From NCBI GenBank assembly GCA_948470335.1, contig CAOKOL010000005.1:62001-126000 (forward strand): a stretch of DNA of 64,000 nt. The letters are read 5' to 3'. This DNA comes from an uncultured Lachnospiraceae bacterium. GTDB taxonomy: Bacteria > Bacillota > Clostridia > Lachnospirales > Lachnospiraceae. A model generated the notes under the pieces. It worked only from the letters and a program-made list of their open reading frames with translations. It had not been told where the DNA came from and did no database searches. The translations under genes were made by a program, and so were the position numbers. Below, piece by piece: positions 51,810 through 60,756 of the stretch. Every line of letters starts with the position of its first letter. Positions within the stretch are counted from its first letter, which is position 1.

Positions 51810-53456
51810 TCATTCCTCTTTTCCTGTCTCCGACAGTTTCACCACGGCCACATGATCGACGACCTGCACGGCATCCGCCGCCGGCCAGCAGCCCATCTCC
51901 CTCACCTGCTCGGAGCCGGCCAGTCTCTTATAGGTCTCAAAATCCGTCATGGGGAATTTCCATTCCCAGTCGTCCGGCACCGGCCACTGGGGCTGGGAGG
52001 AGAAATCCACGGGAGGAATCTCCTCTTCCGGACGCTCCCGGTAGTAGGACAGCTCCAGTCCCACGATCTCCGATAAAAACAGCGTCGAATAGGTATTCCC
52101 GGCGCTGAACAGATCTCTGTGAACATATTTCAGCAGGCCCAGCTCCCGCAGTCCGGCAGCTCCCTCATATTCCTCTTTGTTAAACCAGTCTGTCTCTCCC
52201 ACTACCATAACGGAGGTAATCTCTCCGTGGTCCAGCAGATGAATCCGGAAAGCGATCTCCACGCCGATTCCGTAGGACCTCTCATAGCAGCGGTGAACAT
52301 ACTGGTAAAACAGATTGGCCGTAATGCCGTTGTGTACAATAATCACGGCCAGAAACAATGCTGCCATACTGCTGAGTCCGGGCTTTACCCACCGTTCCAG
52401 CAAGACGGCCGTCAGAATATAGAGCAGACAGATACTCTGCTCCATCCGGGTGCTGTACTGGGTTCCCGGAGAGGCAAAAAACCAGATAAAGGCCGCGAAG
52501 GGAATCGCCGCCGCACTGAGCAGAAAGAGGGCACACCGGCCTTTTCCGGCAAACAGACGGCTTTTTATCATGGACGTCACAACCGTAACACCGAAGAGCA
52601 GAAGAAACATCATATTCAGCAGCGTATAAACCGTCAGCCCTCTCTGCATAAAATTCCATACGGCAAATACGGAAAAAAATGCCTTCGCCGTTTCCAGAAC
52701 CGCCTGCACAAACGTAGCCGGACTGACATGCCCCACCGCCGCAATTCCCAGATAAGGAGAGGGCCGGATCCCCTGAACAGAGAGAAGCAGCTTCCAGATT
52801 ACATAATATGCCGCCACCCCCGCTCCGTATATCAAAATCTGATTTCTGATCCAGAGCAGATATTCCTTCCAGGGGTAACGATTCTCCAAAAGCTCTGCCA
52901 TAAAATAACACAGCGCCAAAACCAGCGCAAAAGAAAGATAAGCCTGGTAAATGCCGCAGCAGAACACAATGCTGAAAAAAGCCGCGGACAGACAGGATTT
53001 CCGTTTTTCTCCGATCATGGAACAGCGGACCGCAAAAGCCGCCAGCGCCATGGCCATCATATATCCGTCCGCCGTAAATCCAAAATAAAAGGTCTGGGTC
53101 ACGGCCGGAAATGCCGCCAGAAAACCACCGGTCAGCACAATCAGCACCGGATTTTTCATGCGGAACAGATCCGCAACCAGTACTGCCGTAATCCCGATCC
53201 AGAACAATGCGATCAGTCCGATCACCCAAGGCAGGTCAAAATAAGAGCTGAAACCACAGGCGGCAGAGAGAAACCATCTGCCCAGCTTCGCCATATTCTG
53301 GCTGCTGTATACATTATACAGAGAATCATGCCCCGGCAGCGTGTTGGTAAACTTATAGATATGGATCAGCAGACCGATCAGAAAAGCGGAGGCAAACGCC
53401 TTCTTCCATTCCTGTTTTATTTTTGTGTGGTAAAACCGAATCAGACCTTCTCCCAT
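51810..53456 (-). CDS. GtrII-like membrane glucosyltransferase
   Basis: This 548-residue protein starts at ATG 53456 (AAGGA five bases upstream). About twelve helices are predicted. The signature region is HDSLYNVYSSQNMAKLGRWF, then FPAVTQTFYFGFTADGYMMAM and CCGIYQAYLSF, matching the glucosyltransferase GtrII family that decorates O-antigens of Shigella phages and many capsule or teichoic-acid chains. A C-terminal outer domain of about 120 residues contains VVGETDWFNKEEYEGA and WKFPMTDFETYKRL. It is the first gene of the second glycan locus. A clear promoter was not found upstream, only a TAGAAT-like -10. Confidence 0.85.
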   Translation of the reverse strand: MGEGLIRFYHTKIKQEWKKAFASAFLIGLLIHIYKFTNTLPGHDSLYNVYSSQNMAKLGRWFLSAACGFSSYFDLPWVIGLIALFWIGITAVLVADLFRMKNPVLIVLTGGFLAAFPAVTQTFYFGFTADGYMMAMALAAFAVRCSMIGEKRKSCLSAAFFSIVFCCGIYQAYLSFALVLALCYFMAELLENRYPWKEYLLWIRNQILIYGAGVAAYYVIWKLLLSVQGIRPSPYLGIAAVGHVSPATFVQAVLETAKAFFSVFAVWNFMQRGLTVYTLLNMMFLLLFGVTVVTSMIKSRLFAGKGRCALFLLSAAAIPFAAFIWFFASPGTQYSTRMEQSICLLYILTAVLLERWVKPGLSSMAALFLAVIIVHNGITANLFYQYVHRCYERSYGIGVEIAFRIHLLDHGEITSVMVVGETDWFNKEEYEGAAGLRELGLLKYVHRDLFSAGNTYSTLFLSEIVGLELSYYRERPEEEIPPVDFSSQPQWPVPDDWEWKFPMTDFETYKRLAGSEQVREMGCWPAADAVQVVDHVAVVKLSETGKEE

Positions 53457-53579
53457 TTTTCCTTTCCCGTTCCGCAAAACCGCGGCATATTTTTTATGAC
53501 ATTCACACATTGCTTTCCATTCTAACACAAAATTCCCGGACAGGCCACTATTTCTTATGGAAAAAACAACCGGCCGATA

Positions 53580-53608
53580 TTGCCAATCCTCCGGATTTAT
53601 ATTAAAAT
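53580..53608 (+). promoter_or_regulatory. Promoter of the DUF4261 gene
   Basis: TTGCCA (53580-53585), 17 bases, TAAAAT (53603-53608). It lies in the 188-base divergent gap before the GtrII-like gene. Confidence 0.55.
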
Positions 53609-53644
53609 AGTTTTTAAATTTTCAAGGAAAGTGAGAATCATGAA

Positions 53645-54388
53645 ATGAGCGATGAACATACCCTTTTTCCCCAAACCCTTTCCGGTCATATCCTGTTATC
53701 CACGGATACCTTTGACTGGGATACGTTTAAACTGCAATTTTTTGACAACTGGCAGACAGAAGTGACTGAGGAGCCTGTGGAGGACAACCTAATTTTCCAG
53801 CTCGGTGAAATCACGGTCACCCTGTCCCTGATTAAAAAAACCGTGCCCGAAGCCATTGACACGGCGGAGAACAATTATCTCTGGATCAACGCTGCGGAGG
53901 CCATCGGCAGCCACAAAGCCCATGTGGCTCTGGGCGTTATCGGTGCTGACAACCCGCTCCAGCGCCACATTCTGTTTACGATGACTGCCGCCAGCATCAT
54001 GAGCCAGGAAAATGCGATCGGCCTGTATCAGTATCCGGTAACCAGAAAGGCCTCCGATTATATCGAAGCCGCCATGTCGCTGAAACAGGACAATTTTCCC
54101 GTTACGATCTGGGTATTTGCCGGTTTTTACAAAGGGAAACTGGGCAAGATCTGCTGTTATACATACGGACTGGAACAGTTTGGCAGGGAGGAAGTGGAGA
54201 TTCTGGACAGCGATGCGGACATGGTGATGATCTATCAGTTTATCTATCAGATCATCGGCTACCTGATCGCCCAGAACGGAACGCTGAACGACGGAGAGGC
54301 GATCGGATTCTCCAAGGAACATTCTTATGACGTAACCCGGTCCCCGGGCGCCGCGCTGGAAGGAACAACTGTCAAAATCAGTTTTTAA
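53645..54388 (+). CDS. DUF4261-domain protein
   Basis: This 247-residue cytoplasmic protein has no signal peptide. The second half holds the DUF4261 motif set: MTAASIMSQENAIGLY, PVTIWVFAGFYKG, TYGLEQFGREEVEIL and the C-terminal IAQNGTLNDGEAIGFSKE. The family is widespread in Firmicutes and has no established function; members often occur alone. Immediately before the ATG (53645) is a two-codon frame ATG-AAA-TGA that overlaps it, and GGAAAGTGAG upstream serves as ribosome binding site. It is a single gene with its own promoter and a bidirectional terminator. Confidence 0.8.
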   Translation: MSDEHTLFPQTLSGHILLSTDTFDWDTFKLQFFDNWQTEVTEEPVEDNLIFQLGEITVTLSLIKKTVPEAIDTAENNYLWINAAEAIGSHKAHVALGVIGADNPLQRHILFTMTAASIMSQENAIGLYQYPVTRKASDYIEAAMSLKQDNFPVTIWVFAGFYKGKLGKICCYTYGLEQFGREEVEILDSDADMVMIYQFIYQIIGYLIAQNGTLNDGEAIGFSKEHSYDVTRSPGAALEGTTVKISF

Positions 54389-54400
54389 CATACTCCGTAT

Positions 54401-54438
54401 AAAACCGGGGGGAACGGATATCCGCTCCCTCCGGTTTT
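54401..54438. terminator. Bidirectional terminator after the DUF4261 gene
   Basis: AAAACCGGGGGGAACGGA and TCCGCTCCCTCCGGTTTT pair with one mismatch region; T-runs lie on both strands. It serves the DUF4261 gene and the convergent Wzz-like gene. Confidence 0.85.
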
Positions 54439-54499
54439 ATGTTATGCATCACTTTGCCGCCGGCAGCACCCTTCGCAATGCACCCGGACAGCAGCGGTT

Positions 54500-55675
54500 T
54501 TATTCCACCACTGCCACGCCCAGCGGCTTTTTCTTTACGTCGTCTATAAAGGAAATCTCCTGACGGATCTCCTCCAGCCTGCTCTTTCCCGTCTGCTCTA
54601 CCAGCAGAATCTCGTCAGCCTGTCTGAACTGGGGAAGCGCGTCAAGATTTTTCAGAGGATTCGCCAAAATCATATATTTCACGGAACTGTCTTTTCTTCC
54701 CAGATATTCCGTCAGCTCCCGCAGATGGCTTTCCTCCGCCATACCTGTCACCAGAACCGTTTTTCCTTTCAGTTCTCCGGCCAGATTGGACATCCTGCCG
54801 TAGATCACGTCATAGGCTTCTTCTCTGGTATGGAAAATATGTCCGTTTAACCGGTCAACCAGACCGTCGATTCCTTTTCGGGCCTTTTTCACGGGAATAA
54901 CCGAAAGCAGTCTGAGGCCGTACATATCCTTCAAGGCCCCGGCATCCAGAAGCTTCCCGCTAAACAGATACATCAGGCAGAGAATAAAGCCCGCTGCAAA
55001 AACACCTCCTGCCAGACCGATCACCGCAAACTTAACGGCTATCCTGGAAGGAGCCGCGGCAATAGCCGCTTCTTCTTCCTCTGTCTCTTCCGTCTCCTCC
55101 AGCGTCTCCAGCAGGGCGGCGGCGCTCTTTTCATTTTCCAGTATTTTTTTCTTCAACAACTCGATCTGATATTCTGTTGACGCGATATCTCTTTTGCAGG
55201 ACTGAACCGAATTTGCCAGGGTAGTCTTCTGACCGTACAGCAAAACGGCGTCTTCCCCTGTCAGATTTTCCTGCCCCTGCCAGGTCTGATCAAATTCGGC
55301 CTGCTGGTTTTCAAGAACTTCCAACTGTTTATGGCTGGCCTGAAGCTGGTATTCCCTCTGGCCCATTTCATCCTCCAGGCTCTTCCCTTTCACCCGCAGA
55401 TTATAATACAGCAGCGTATCTCCCGTCATTAGAGCGGGATCTGCCACCCCGTCCATGACATCCTGCACCAGTTGTTCGGGGTCTATTTCTTCTTCCTCTT
55501 CCTTCTCGGCAGGCTCCAGCGCTGCTGCCTGCTCTCTGCTTGCCGAAACATATTTATAACCGCCCAGGGCCGCCATACAAAGCAAAGCAGCTACAAAAAG
55601 CAGCTTCCATCTGCACAATACATAATATAAGAGATTTTTCAGGTCAATCTCTCTTTCGTATTCCTGTTGTTCCAT
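54500..55675 (-). CDS. Second Wzz-like chain-length/co-polymerase membrane protein
   Basis: This 391-residue protein has two helices: about 25-45 (LLFVAALLCMAALGGYKYV) and about 220-243 (FAVIGLAGGVFAAGFILCLMYL). The outer region between is rich in coiled coil and acidic residues (EKEEEEEIDPEQ, ETLEETEETEEEEAA). The cytoplasmic C-terminal part (about 245-391) resembles a CpsD/Wzc nucleotide-binding fold without a Walker A motif (KGKTVLVTGMAEESHLRELTEYL). This is the Wzz/CpsC layout. GAGGAAAG precedes ATG. No glycan genes adjoin; it lies between DUF4261 and rsmI. It may regulate a glycan made elsewhere, such as from the loci at 1-17 kb or 37-53 kb. Confidence 0.7.
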   Translation of the reverse strand: MEQQEYEREIDLKNLLYYVLCRWKLLFVAALLCMAALGGYKYVSASREQAAALEPAEKEEEEEIDPEQLVQDVMDGVADPALMTGDTLLYYNLRVKGKSLEDEMGQREYQLQASHKQLEVLENQQAEFDQTWQGQENLTGEDAVLLYGQKTTLANSVQSCKRDIASTEYQIELLKKKILENEKSAAALLETLEETEETEEEEAAIAAAPSRIAVKFAVIGLAGGVFAAGFILCLMYLFSGKLLDAGALKDMYGLRLLSVIPVKKARKGIDGLVDRLNGHIFHTREEAYDVIYGRMSNLAGELKGKTVLVTGMAEESHLRELTEYLGRKDSSVKYMILANPLKNLDALPQFRQADEILLVEQTGKSRLEEIRQEISFIDDVKKKPLGVAVVE

Positions 55676-55832
55676 ACTTTCCTCTTTCCTGACGCGTTTA
55701 TCGCGTCATCCGGGCAGATTTGAACATTTCCTTTCAAACCTTCGCCTCAAAATTCATATCATCATAAGTTACCCACTCATTGTAAAAAAGAATCCGGCCG
55801 ATGTCAAGTAAATAATCAGGCCGGCCTGTTAT

Positions 55833-56699
55833 TCATATGCCTCCGTCTATCAATCTCTGATAAATATCCCGCTTGCTCACTCCTCTGTCCTTCGCCATCT
55901 GCTTCATCGCCTCTTTTTTAGACAACCCCTGATCCAGATACTGCTGCAGATGGTCCTCCAAAGAAACCGTCTCCCACTCTCTTTGCTTTTCCTCCTCCAG
56001 TTCCCGGGGATTTCTCCCCCGGATCACCAGAACAAACTCTCCTTTGGGTTCGTTCTGCCCGTAATAATCAACCGCTTCCTCCAGCGTCAGGGAAAGCCGT
56101 TCCTCAAACCGCTTTGTCAGTTCCCGGCAGACTGTCAGACGGCGCCCGGCACCCAGTACCTGTTTAAGCTCCGCCAGCGTTTTTCGCAGATGATGGGGCG
56201 CTTCATAAAGGACGATCGTCCGGGTTTCTTCCCCAAGCTTCGCAAGCACTCTCTCCCGCTCTTTTTTATCATAGGGCAGAAAGGCTTCAAAGCAAAACCG
56301 TCTGGTTTCCAGACCGGAGGTGATCAGCGCCGTAATACAGGCGGCCGGCCCCGGCAGCGCCGTCAGCGGAACACCGGCTTCATAACACTGACGCACCAGC
56401 TCCTCCCCCGGATCGGAAATGCCGGGCGTGCCTGCGTCGGTAATCAGCGCCACCGACAGCCCTTTCAGCATCTGCTCTACCAGATAACGGGCCTTTTCCA
56501 TTTTATTGTGCTCATGATAGCTGGTCATCGGCGTTTTGATGCCAAAATGATTCAGCAGTTTCAGGCTGTGCCTGGTATCCTCGGCGGCAATCAGATCCAC
56601 CTCTTTTAATATGCGCAGGGTGCGCAGCGTAATATCCTCCAGATTGCCAATAGGAGTGGCACAGAGATACAGTATTCCTGACTTCGTTTCAATATCCAT
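55833..56699 (-). CDS. rsmI: 16S rRNA (cytidine1402-2'-O)-methyltransferase
   Basis: This 288-residue SAM-dependent enzyme of the tetrapyrrole-methylase fold 2'-O-methylates C1402 in the decoding centre of 16S rRNA. Family motifs are LYLCATPIGNLEDITLRTL at the N-terminus, AAEDTRHSLKLLNHFGI, SYHEHN, ITDAGTPGISDPGEELV and ALPGPAACITAL; the C-terminal helical domain ends SKKEAMKQMAKDRGVSKRDIY. The start overlaps the end of yabB by 11 bases. The order holB-ricT-yabB-rsmI is the conserved Firmicutes set, here without yabA and yazA. Confidence 0.97.
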   Translation of the reverse strand: MDIETKSGILYLCATPIGNLEDITLRTLRILKEVDLIAAEDTRHSLKLLNHFGIKTPMTSYHEHNKMEKARYLVEQMLKGLSVALITDAGTPGISDPGEELVRQCYEAGVPLTALPGPAACITALITSGLETRRFCFEAFLPYDKKERERVLAKLGEETRTIVLYEAPHHLRKTLAELKQVLGAGRRLTVCRELTKRFEERLSLTLEEAVDYYGQNEPKGEFVLVIRGRNPRELEEEKQREWETVSLEDHLQQYLDQGLSKKEAMKQMAKDRGVSKRDIYQRLIDGGI

Positions 56700-57444
56700 A
56701 GATTGTATAAATTTCCTCGCTGTAAACGCCCGGCGCCTGATAGACGATCACCGGCGGCTCGACGCGCATCTGGGGCCGGCCGCCCAAAAAGGCTTCGATC
56801 AGCACCATATTCGCTTCCTGATCCGCAAAGGGATGTACAAATTTCATCCGCTTCGGCTCCAGCCGATGAACCCGCATTGTTTCAAACAGCTCCGTCAGGC
56901 GGTGGGGGCGGTGGACAATATACAGACGGCCTCCCGGACGCAGAACTTTTGCAGCTTCTCTTGCCACGTCTTCAAACGTACACAGAATCTCATGACGGGC
57001 GATTGCTTTCGGCTCCTCCGGGTTTTTCAGCCCGTGATTCTGGTTCATATAGGGCGGATTGCAGGTGACGACGTCGAAAGAAGCTTCACCAAACAAAGCG
57101 GAAGCTTCCTTGATATCGCCGCATACAATCGAAACCTTTTCTTCCAGGCGGTTACAGGCCACGCTGCGGCCTGCCATCTCCGCCATCTCGGACTGAATCT
57201 CCAGTCCGGTAAAATGCCTGCCCTCGGTTTTGGCCTCCAGAAGAATCGGAATAATGCCGGTTCCGGTTCCCAGATCCAGCGCCCTCTCTCCTTTTTTCAC
57301 CTGGGCAAAACCGGAGAGCAGAACCGCGTCCATGCCAAAACAGAACCGTTTCGGCTTCTGAATAATCTTATAATGGTTCCGCTGCAGATCGTCCAGCCGT
57401 TCGTCCTCGTATATGCTGACACCATTTTCTTCTCTCCCGGTCAT
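56689..57444 (-). CDS. yabB: tRNA1(Val) (adenine37-N6)-methyltransferase-like protein
   Basis: This 251-residue N6-adenine methyltransferase has DLQRNHYKIIQKPKRFCFGMD at the start, SAM motif I ALDLGTGTGIIPILL, the GLEIQ acidic turn, and catalytic motif IV NPPYMNQNHG. RPGGRLYIVHRPHRLTEL follows. It belongs to the TrmN6/YabB/YfiC family that modifies A37 of tRNA-Val. It overlaps ricT upstream (ATGA) and rsmI downstream, so expression is coupled. The substrate is inferred from the family and synteny. Confidence 0.93.
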   Translation of the reverse strand: MTGREENGVSIYEDERLDDLQRNHYKIIQKPKRFCFGMDAVLLSGFAQVKKGERALDLGTGTGIIPILLEAKTEGRHFTGLEIQSEMAEMAGRSVACNRLEEKVSIVCGDIKEASALFGEASFDVVTCNPPYMNQNHGLKNPEEPKAIARHEILCTFEDVAREAAKVLRPGGRLYIVHRPHRLTELFETMRVHRLEPKRMKFVHPFADQEANMVLIEAFLGGRPQMRVEPPVIVYQAPGVYSEEIYTIYGY

Positions 57445-58346
57445 GACAGCTTTGAGTTTCCTTCCTTTTTCTCCAGCGCTTCCAGCTCTTTCAATTCCTC
57501 ATCTTTAATATCCAGACGCTCTTTTTTGCGCTTCGGACGGAAACGAAGCTGCTTTACCTTATATTCTCGGATATCCCGGTCATCCCGGTCCACCGTCACA
57601 AGTACCTTTACCGTCTGGCGCAGCACATTGACGCTGTGTACCTCACCCTTAAACCCGTCCTCGGTGGTAACATAGTCTCCAATGGAAGGAAGCCGGCTGT
57701 TCAGATACTCATAAGTATCCTCCTCATTTTTCAGACAGCACATCAGTCTGCCGCAGGTTCCTGAGATTTTCGACGGATTCAGAGACAGATTCTGCTCTTT
57801 GGCCATCTTAATGGATACCGGGATAAATTCCGACAGATAGGTATGACAGCACAGCTCCCGGCCGCAGTTGCCTACGCCGCCCAGAATCTTCGTCTCGTCC
57901 CGAACTCCGATCTGCCGCAGCTCAATCCTGGTTTTAAATACCGACGCCAGGTCCTTTACCAGCTCCCGGAAGTCAATCCGGCCATCCGCAGTAAAATAAA
58001 ACAGCACTTTATTATTGTCAAAGGTATACTCCGTGTCGATCAGCTTCATATCCAGGTTATGCTTGGATATTTTTTCCAGGCATACCTGGTGGGCCGCCTT
58101 TTCTTTTTCCTTGTTCTTTTCCTCGGTCCGGTCGTCCTGCTCCGTGGCGATACGCAGTACGGCCTTTAAAGGCTGTACCACCTTCTCCTCCTCTACTTCC
58201 CGGACGCCCATAACCACATAGCCATACTCCACCCCTCTGGCCGTCTCAACGATCACATTCTGACCCCTTCTGACTTCCAGCTCTCCCGGATCAAAAAAAT
58301 AAATTTTGCCGGCGGTACGGAATCTGACCCCTATCACTTTTATCAT
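57441..58346 (-). CDS. ricT: PSP1-domain protein RicT/YaaT (stage 0 sporulation/competence)
   Basis: This 301-residue cytoplasmic protein has a PSP1 domain (about 60-150). The family Cys clusters are GNCGRELCCHTYL (near 158-170) and GTCGRLMCCLKNE (near 194-206), which hold Fe-S clusters in the Bacillus RicA-RicF-RicT complex. That complex helps RNase Y mature transcripts and promotes Spo0A phosphorylation, biofilm and competence. The C-terminal 30 residues are highly charged (KRKKERLDIKDEELKEL). It sits between holB and yabB as in Bacillus. With spo0A in the same window this supports a spore-forming host. Confidence 0.95.
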   Translation of the reverse strand: MIKVIGVRFRTAGKIYFFDPGELEVRRGQNVIVETARGVEYGYVVMGVREVEEEKVVQPLKAVLRIATEQDDRTEEKNKEKEKAAHQVCLEKISKHNLDMKLIDTEYTFDNNKVLFYFTADGRIDFRELVKDLASVFKTRIELRQIGVRDETKILGGVGNCGRELCCHTYLSEFIPVSIKMAKEQNLSLNPSKISGTCGRLMCCLKNEEDTYEYLNSRLPSIGDYVTTEDGFKGEVHSVNVLRQTVKVLVTVDRDDRDIREYKVKQLRFRPKRKKERLDIKDEELKELEALEKKEGNSKLS

Positions 58347-58421
58347 AATCGATCAATCGTTCCTTCCTGTTTTTCGTTATTCATGTATTCTTCCGCAGGA
58401 TACGATCCATACGGCGCCTCT

Positions 58422-59414
58422 CTACAGATCTTTGATCGTCAGCAGCAGCAGCTCCATAGTCAGATCGAAGCCCACATTCGCATTCAGCCGGACCCCGGCT
58501 TTCTCTACGGCGTCGATCACCGTGTCGATTCCGTGAAAACTGCTGTAATTGGCAGTCTCCCGGATCGCCGTCAGCTCATGGATGAAAATCAGCACATTGG
58601 CATCCTGGGTAGCTTTAAAAACCATCACGTCCCGGTACCACAGCTTCATCAGCTCCAGACATTCCGAAAAATCCCTGTTTCCCTCTTTCAAAACGCGCAG
58701 GCTCTCCAGCATCACAGGCACGGACATCTCTCTTGCTCCTTTCAGAATCCGAAGCACACTCTGGTACATATCCATAAAATCCTCGGACTGCGCCAGCGAA
58801 ACCGCTTTGCCCAGATTCCCTCTGGCAAAAGCGCAGCAAATATCTGTCTGCTGCTTCGCCGTGTGCAGGTGCTCCGTCAGATAGCCCGCCACTGTCTCGT
58901 CAGGCAGAGGCTTTAACGGCAGCGTAACACACCGGGACAAAATCGTCGGAAGAAATGTCTCGCTGTTTGCCGCCAGCAGAAGAACGACGGCATATTCCGG
59001 CGGCTCCTCTATGGTTTTCAGAAGCGCGTTCTGAGCCTGAACCGTCATCTTCCCGGCTTCGTCCACAATATATATTTTATAAGGATTGCTGTAAGGCTTA
59101 ATCTGCACATCCTCCACCAGCTTTTCCCTGATATCGTCCACGCCGATGCTGCCTGGCTTCTCATGAGTGACATAAATCACGTCCGGATGATTGTCCGTCA
59201 GAAACTGACGGCAGGAATGGCAGACGCCGCAGGCCTCCGCGCCTTTGCGGTTTTCGCATTCCAGCGCCATGGCAAAGGTCTTTGCCAGCATCTTCTTTCC
59301 CATGCCTGCCTCGCCGGAAAAAATATAGGCATGGGAAATATGGGTTTCTTCAATCGCCCTGGCCAGATGTTCTTTCACTGCGTCCTGCCCTAAAATATCT
59401 TTGAACTGAAACAT
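58422..59414 (-). CDS. holB: DNA polymerase III delta-prime subunit
   Basis: This 330-residue clamp-loader protein starts at ATG 59414 with GGGAGGGG just upstream; the longer frame lacks a start signal. AAA+ features are SHAYIFSGEAGMGKK (P-loop-like), the zinc-binding Cys set CENRKGAEACGVCHSC, IYIVDEAGKMTVQAQNALLKTIEEPPEY-type Walker B and sensor region (with TILSRC sensor 1). It loads the beta sliding clamp with tau and delta at the replication fork. It is the first gene of the holB-ricT-yabB-rsmI group. Confidence 0.96.
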   Translation of the reverse strand: MFQFKDILGQDAVKEHLARAIEETHISHAYIFSGEAGMGKKMLAKTFAMALECENRKGAEACGVCHSCRQFLTDNHPDVIYVTHEKPGSIGVDDIREKLVEDVQIKPYSNPYKIYIVDEAGKMTVQAQNALLKTIEEPPEYAVVLLLAANSETFLPTILSRCVTLPLKPLPDETVAGYLTEHLHTAKQQTDICCAFARGNLGKAVSLAQSEDFMDMYQSVLRILKGAREMSVPVMLESLRVLKEGNRDFSECLELMKLWYRDVMVFKATQDANVLIFIHELTAIRETANYSSFHGIDTVIDAVEKAGVRLNANVGFDLTMELLLLTIKDL

Positions 59415-59541
59415 AATCCCCTCCCATTTGCCCGCGCTGAACATTTCTTTCATACACAGTATATCATATTATTGCCCAAATGAAAAACTTTTTCCGTAAA
59501 GAATTCCGTCGAAATCGCATTATCAGGAAAACCGAAAAGAA

Positions 59542-59573
59542 TAACAGACTCTCCCTGGGCGGAAAGTCTGTTA
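59542..59573 (-). terminator. Terminator between the exonuclease and holB
   Basis: TAACAGACT and AGTCTGTTA pair perfectly around a 14-base loop; on the minus strand TTATTCTTTTC follows. It lies 50 bases after the exonuclease stop. The remaining 127 bases to holB show no clear promoter. Confidence 0.65.
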
Positions 59574-59622
59574 TCACAAAGAATCCGGTAAAACGCGCCG
59601 GAGACGTGTTTTCCGGATCCTT

Positions 59623-60585
59623 TCAGGTCTCCTGTTTTTGCTTTCTGCGGCTTTTCCGTTTGATGCGGAGGTTTTCCCTCTTTTCCCGAACCTCCGCCGC
59701 ATCCTCTCCGTCGGCCGGACGAAGAACCCTCACCGCATAATACTGCCGGTCGTCCGCCGATTTTTTCAGACGGATCTTCCCCTTCATATAGCCATGGTCC
59801 GGACACCAGGACAGACTGTCATAGGTCTTCCCCCCGGAGGGAAACCAGCGAATCCGTTTGCGCAGAAAACGGCCGCAGACACAGCAGGGCGTAGCGGTAA
59901 CCGTCTTATCCTCCATCACTTCTTCTTTCGTATCGAAGAGACGGGACACATATTTCGCGTAATCGGGAAAATTCAGGTAAATCTCATCTTCTTTACAGGC
60001 AGGCGGCCGATGGTAATCCACAGACAGGTACATTTTCACCCGTTCCCAGTCAAACTGCTGCATAATCATGGCAGTGTAACAGGTATCCTCATATGCCCCG
60101 TGAAAGGAGAGAGACTTCTGAAAATGTAAGAATTCCACCGCATATTCCAGAGACCTTCTGGAATGGCCATCTTCATAGGTCCGGCTGAACAGTTTCTGCA
60201 CATCATAAAAAAGCAGCGGTTTAGGAAAAGGATTCTCCAGATGGTAAAATTCAATATTCCGCTGCAGTTCTTCCAGATCCATGCTCCCCCAGGTGCAGAC
60301 AACATAATCGTCTCCGCACCAACTGATAAAATCCGCTATCACCTCCGGAAAACAGCGGGCGTCCCGCAGTTCCTTCATGGAAATATGGACCAGCTCCTGG
60401 GTCTTAAAGTGCAGACGCTGATATACCTGAGGACGGACACATTCATGAAAGCGGTCCGCAATCTGCATGGATTCTCCCAGCTTCAATGCGCCGATTTCAA
60501 TGATCTCAAAGGGAATGGCCCGATTCTCACCAGACTTGCCGGCAGGGGACTGATTCCATTCCAGATCCAATACGATATAATCCAT
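59623..60585 (-). CDS. DEDDh 3'-5' exonuclease (KapD-like) with C-terminal Cys/His region
   Basis: This 320-residue protein's exonuclease fold covers about 1-195. Catalytic residues are D6 and E8 in LDLEWNQ, the Asp of TWGSMDLEEL, and the His-x4-Asp pair in SFHGAYEDT. This matches KapD/ERI-1-like RNase T-type enzymes acting on RNA or DNA 3' ends. The last 120 residues are not part of the family core: they contain CCVCGRF and CPDHGYMKG, a possible zinc-binding knuckle, then a very basic tail (RKSRRKQKQ) likely to bind nucleic acid. GGAGG lies six bases before the ATG. Confidence 0.88.
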   Translation of the reverse strand: MDYIVLDLEWNQSPAGKSGENRAIPFEIIEIGALKLGESMQIADRFHECVRPQVYQRLHFKTQELVHISMKELRDARCFPEVIADFISWCGDDYVVCTWGSMDLEELQRNIEFYHLENPFPKPLLFYDVQKLFSRTYEDGHSRRSLEYAVEFLHFQKSLSFHGAYEDTCYTAMIMQQFDWERVKMYLSVDYHRPPACKEDEIYLNFPDYAKYVSRLFDTKEEVMEDKTVTATPCCVCGRFLRKRIRWFPSGGKTYDSLSWCPDHGYMKGKIRLKKSADDRQYYAVRVLRPADGEDAAEVREKRENLRIKRKSRRKQKQET

Positions 60586-60676
60586 AATGATCCTCCTCTG
60601 CCAAAAGGCACGGCACCTTGCACTATTTTATCATAACATCACGGCGGGGTCAAAAGGTATTTTTTTGCACAGGCTA

Positions 60677-60704
60677 TTGCTATTCGACATAAATAGACTA
60701 TAAT
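60677..60704 (+). promoter_or_regulatory. Promoter of hydE-hydF
   Basis: TTGCTA (60677-60682), 16 bases, perfect TATAAT (60699-60704). The start codon is about 45 bases after the expected RNA start. A 0A-box core lies in the spacer. Confidence 0.65.
60683..60689 (-). promoter_or_regulatory. 0A-box core inside the hydE promoter
   Basis: Minus-strand ATGTCGAATA contains the Spo0A core TGTCGAA between the -35 and -10. Binding there would repress. A seven-base match can occur by chance. Confidence 0.3.
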
Positions 60705-60756
60705 AAAATTATCTGTTCATTAATATGAATAAAGAAACCTGCACAAAGGAGCGTCT

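Noticed and set aside
55808-55825. AGGCCGGCCT palindrome after rsmI as a terminator
   Set aside because: It has no loop and only a weak T-rich tail; not enough support.
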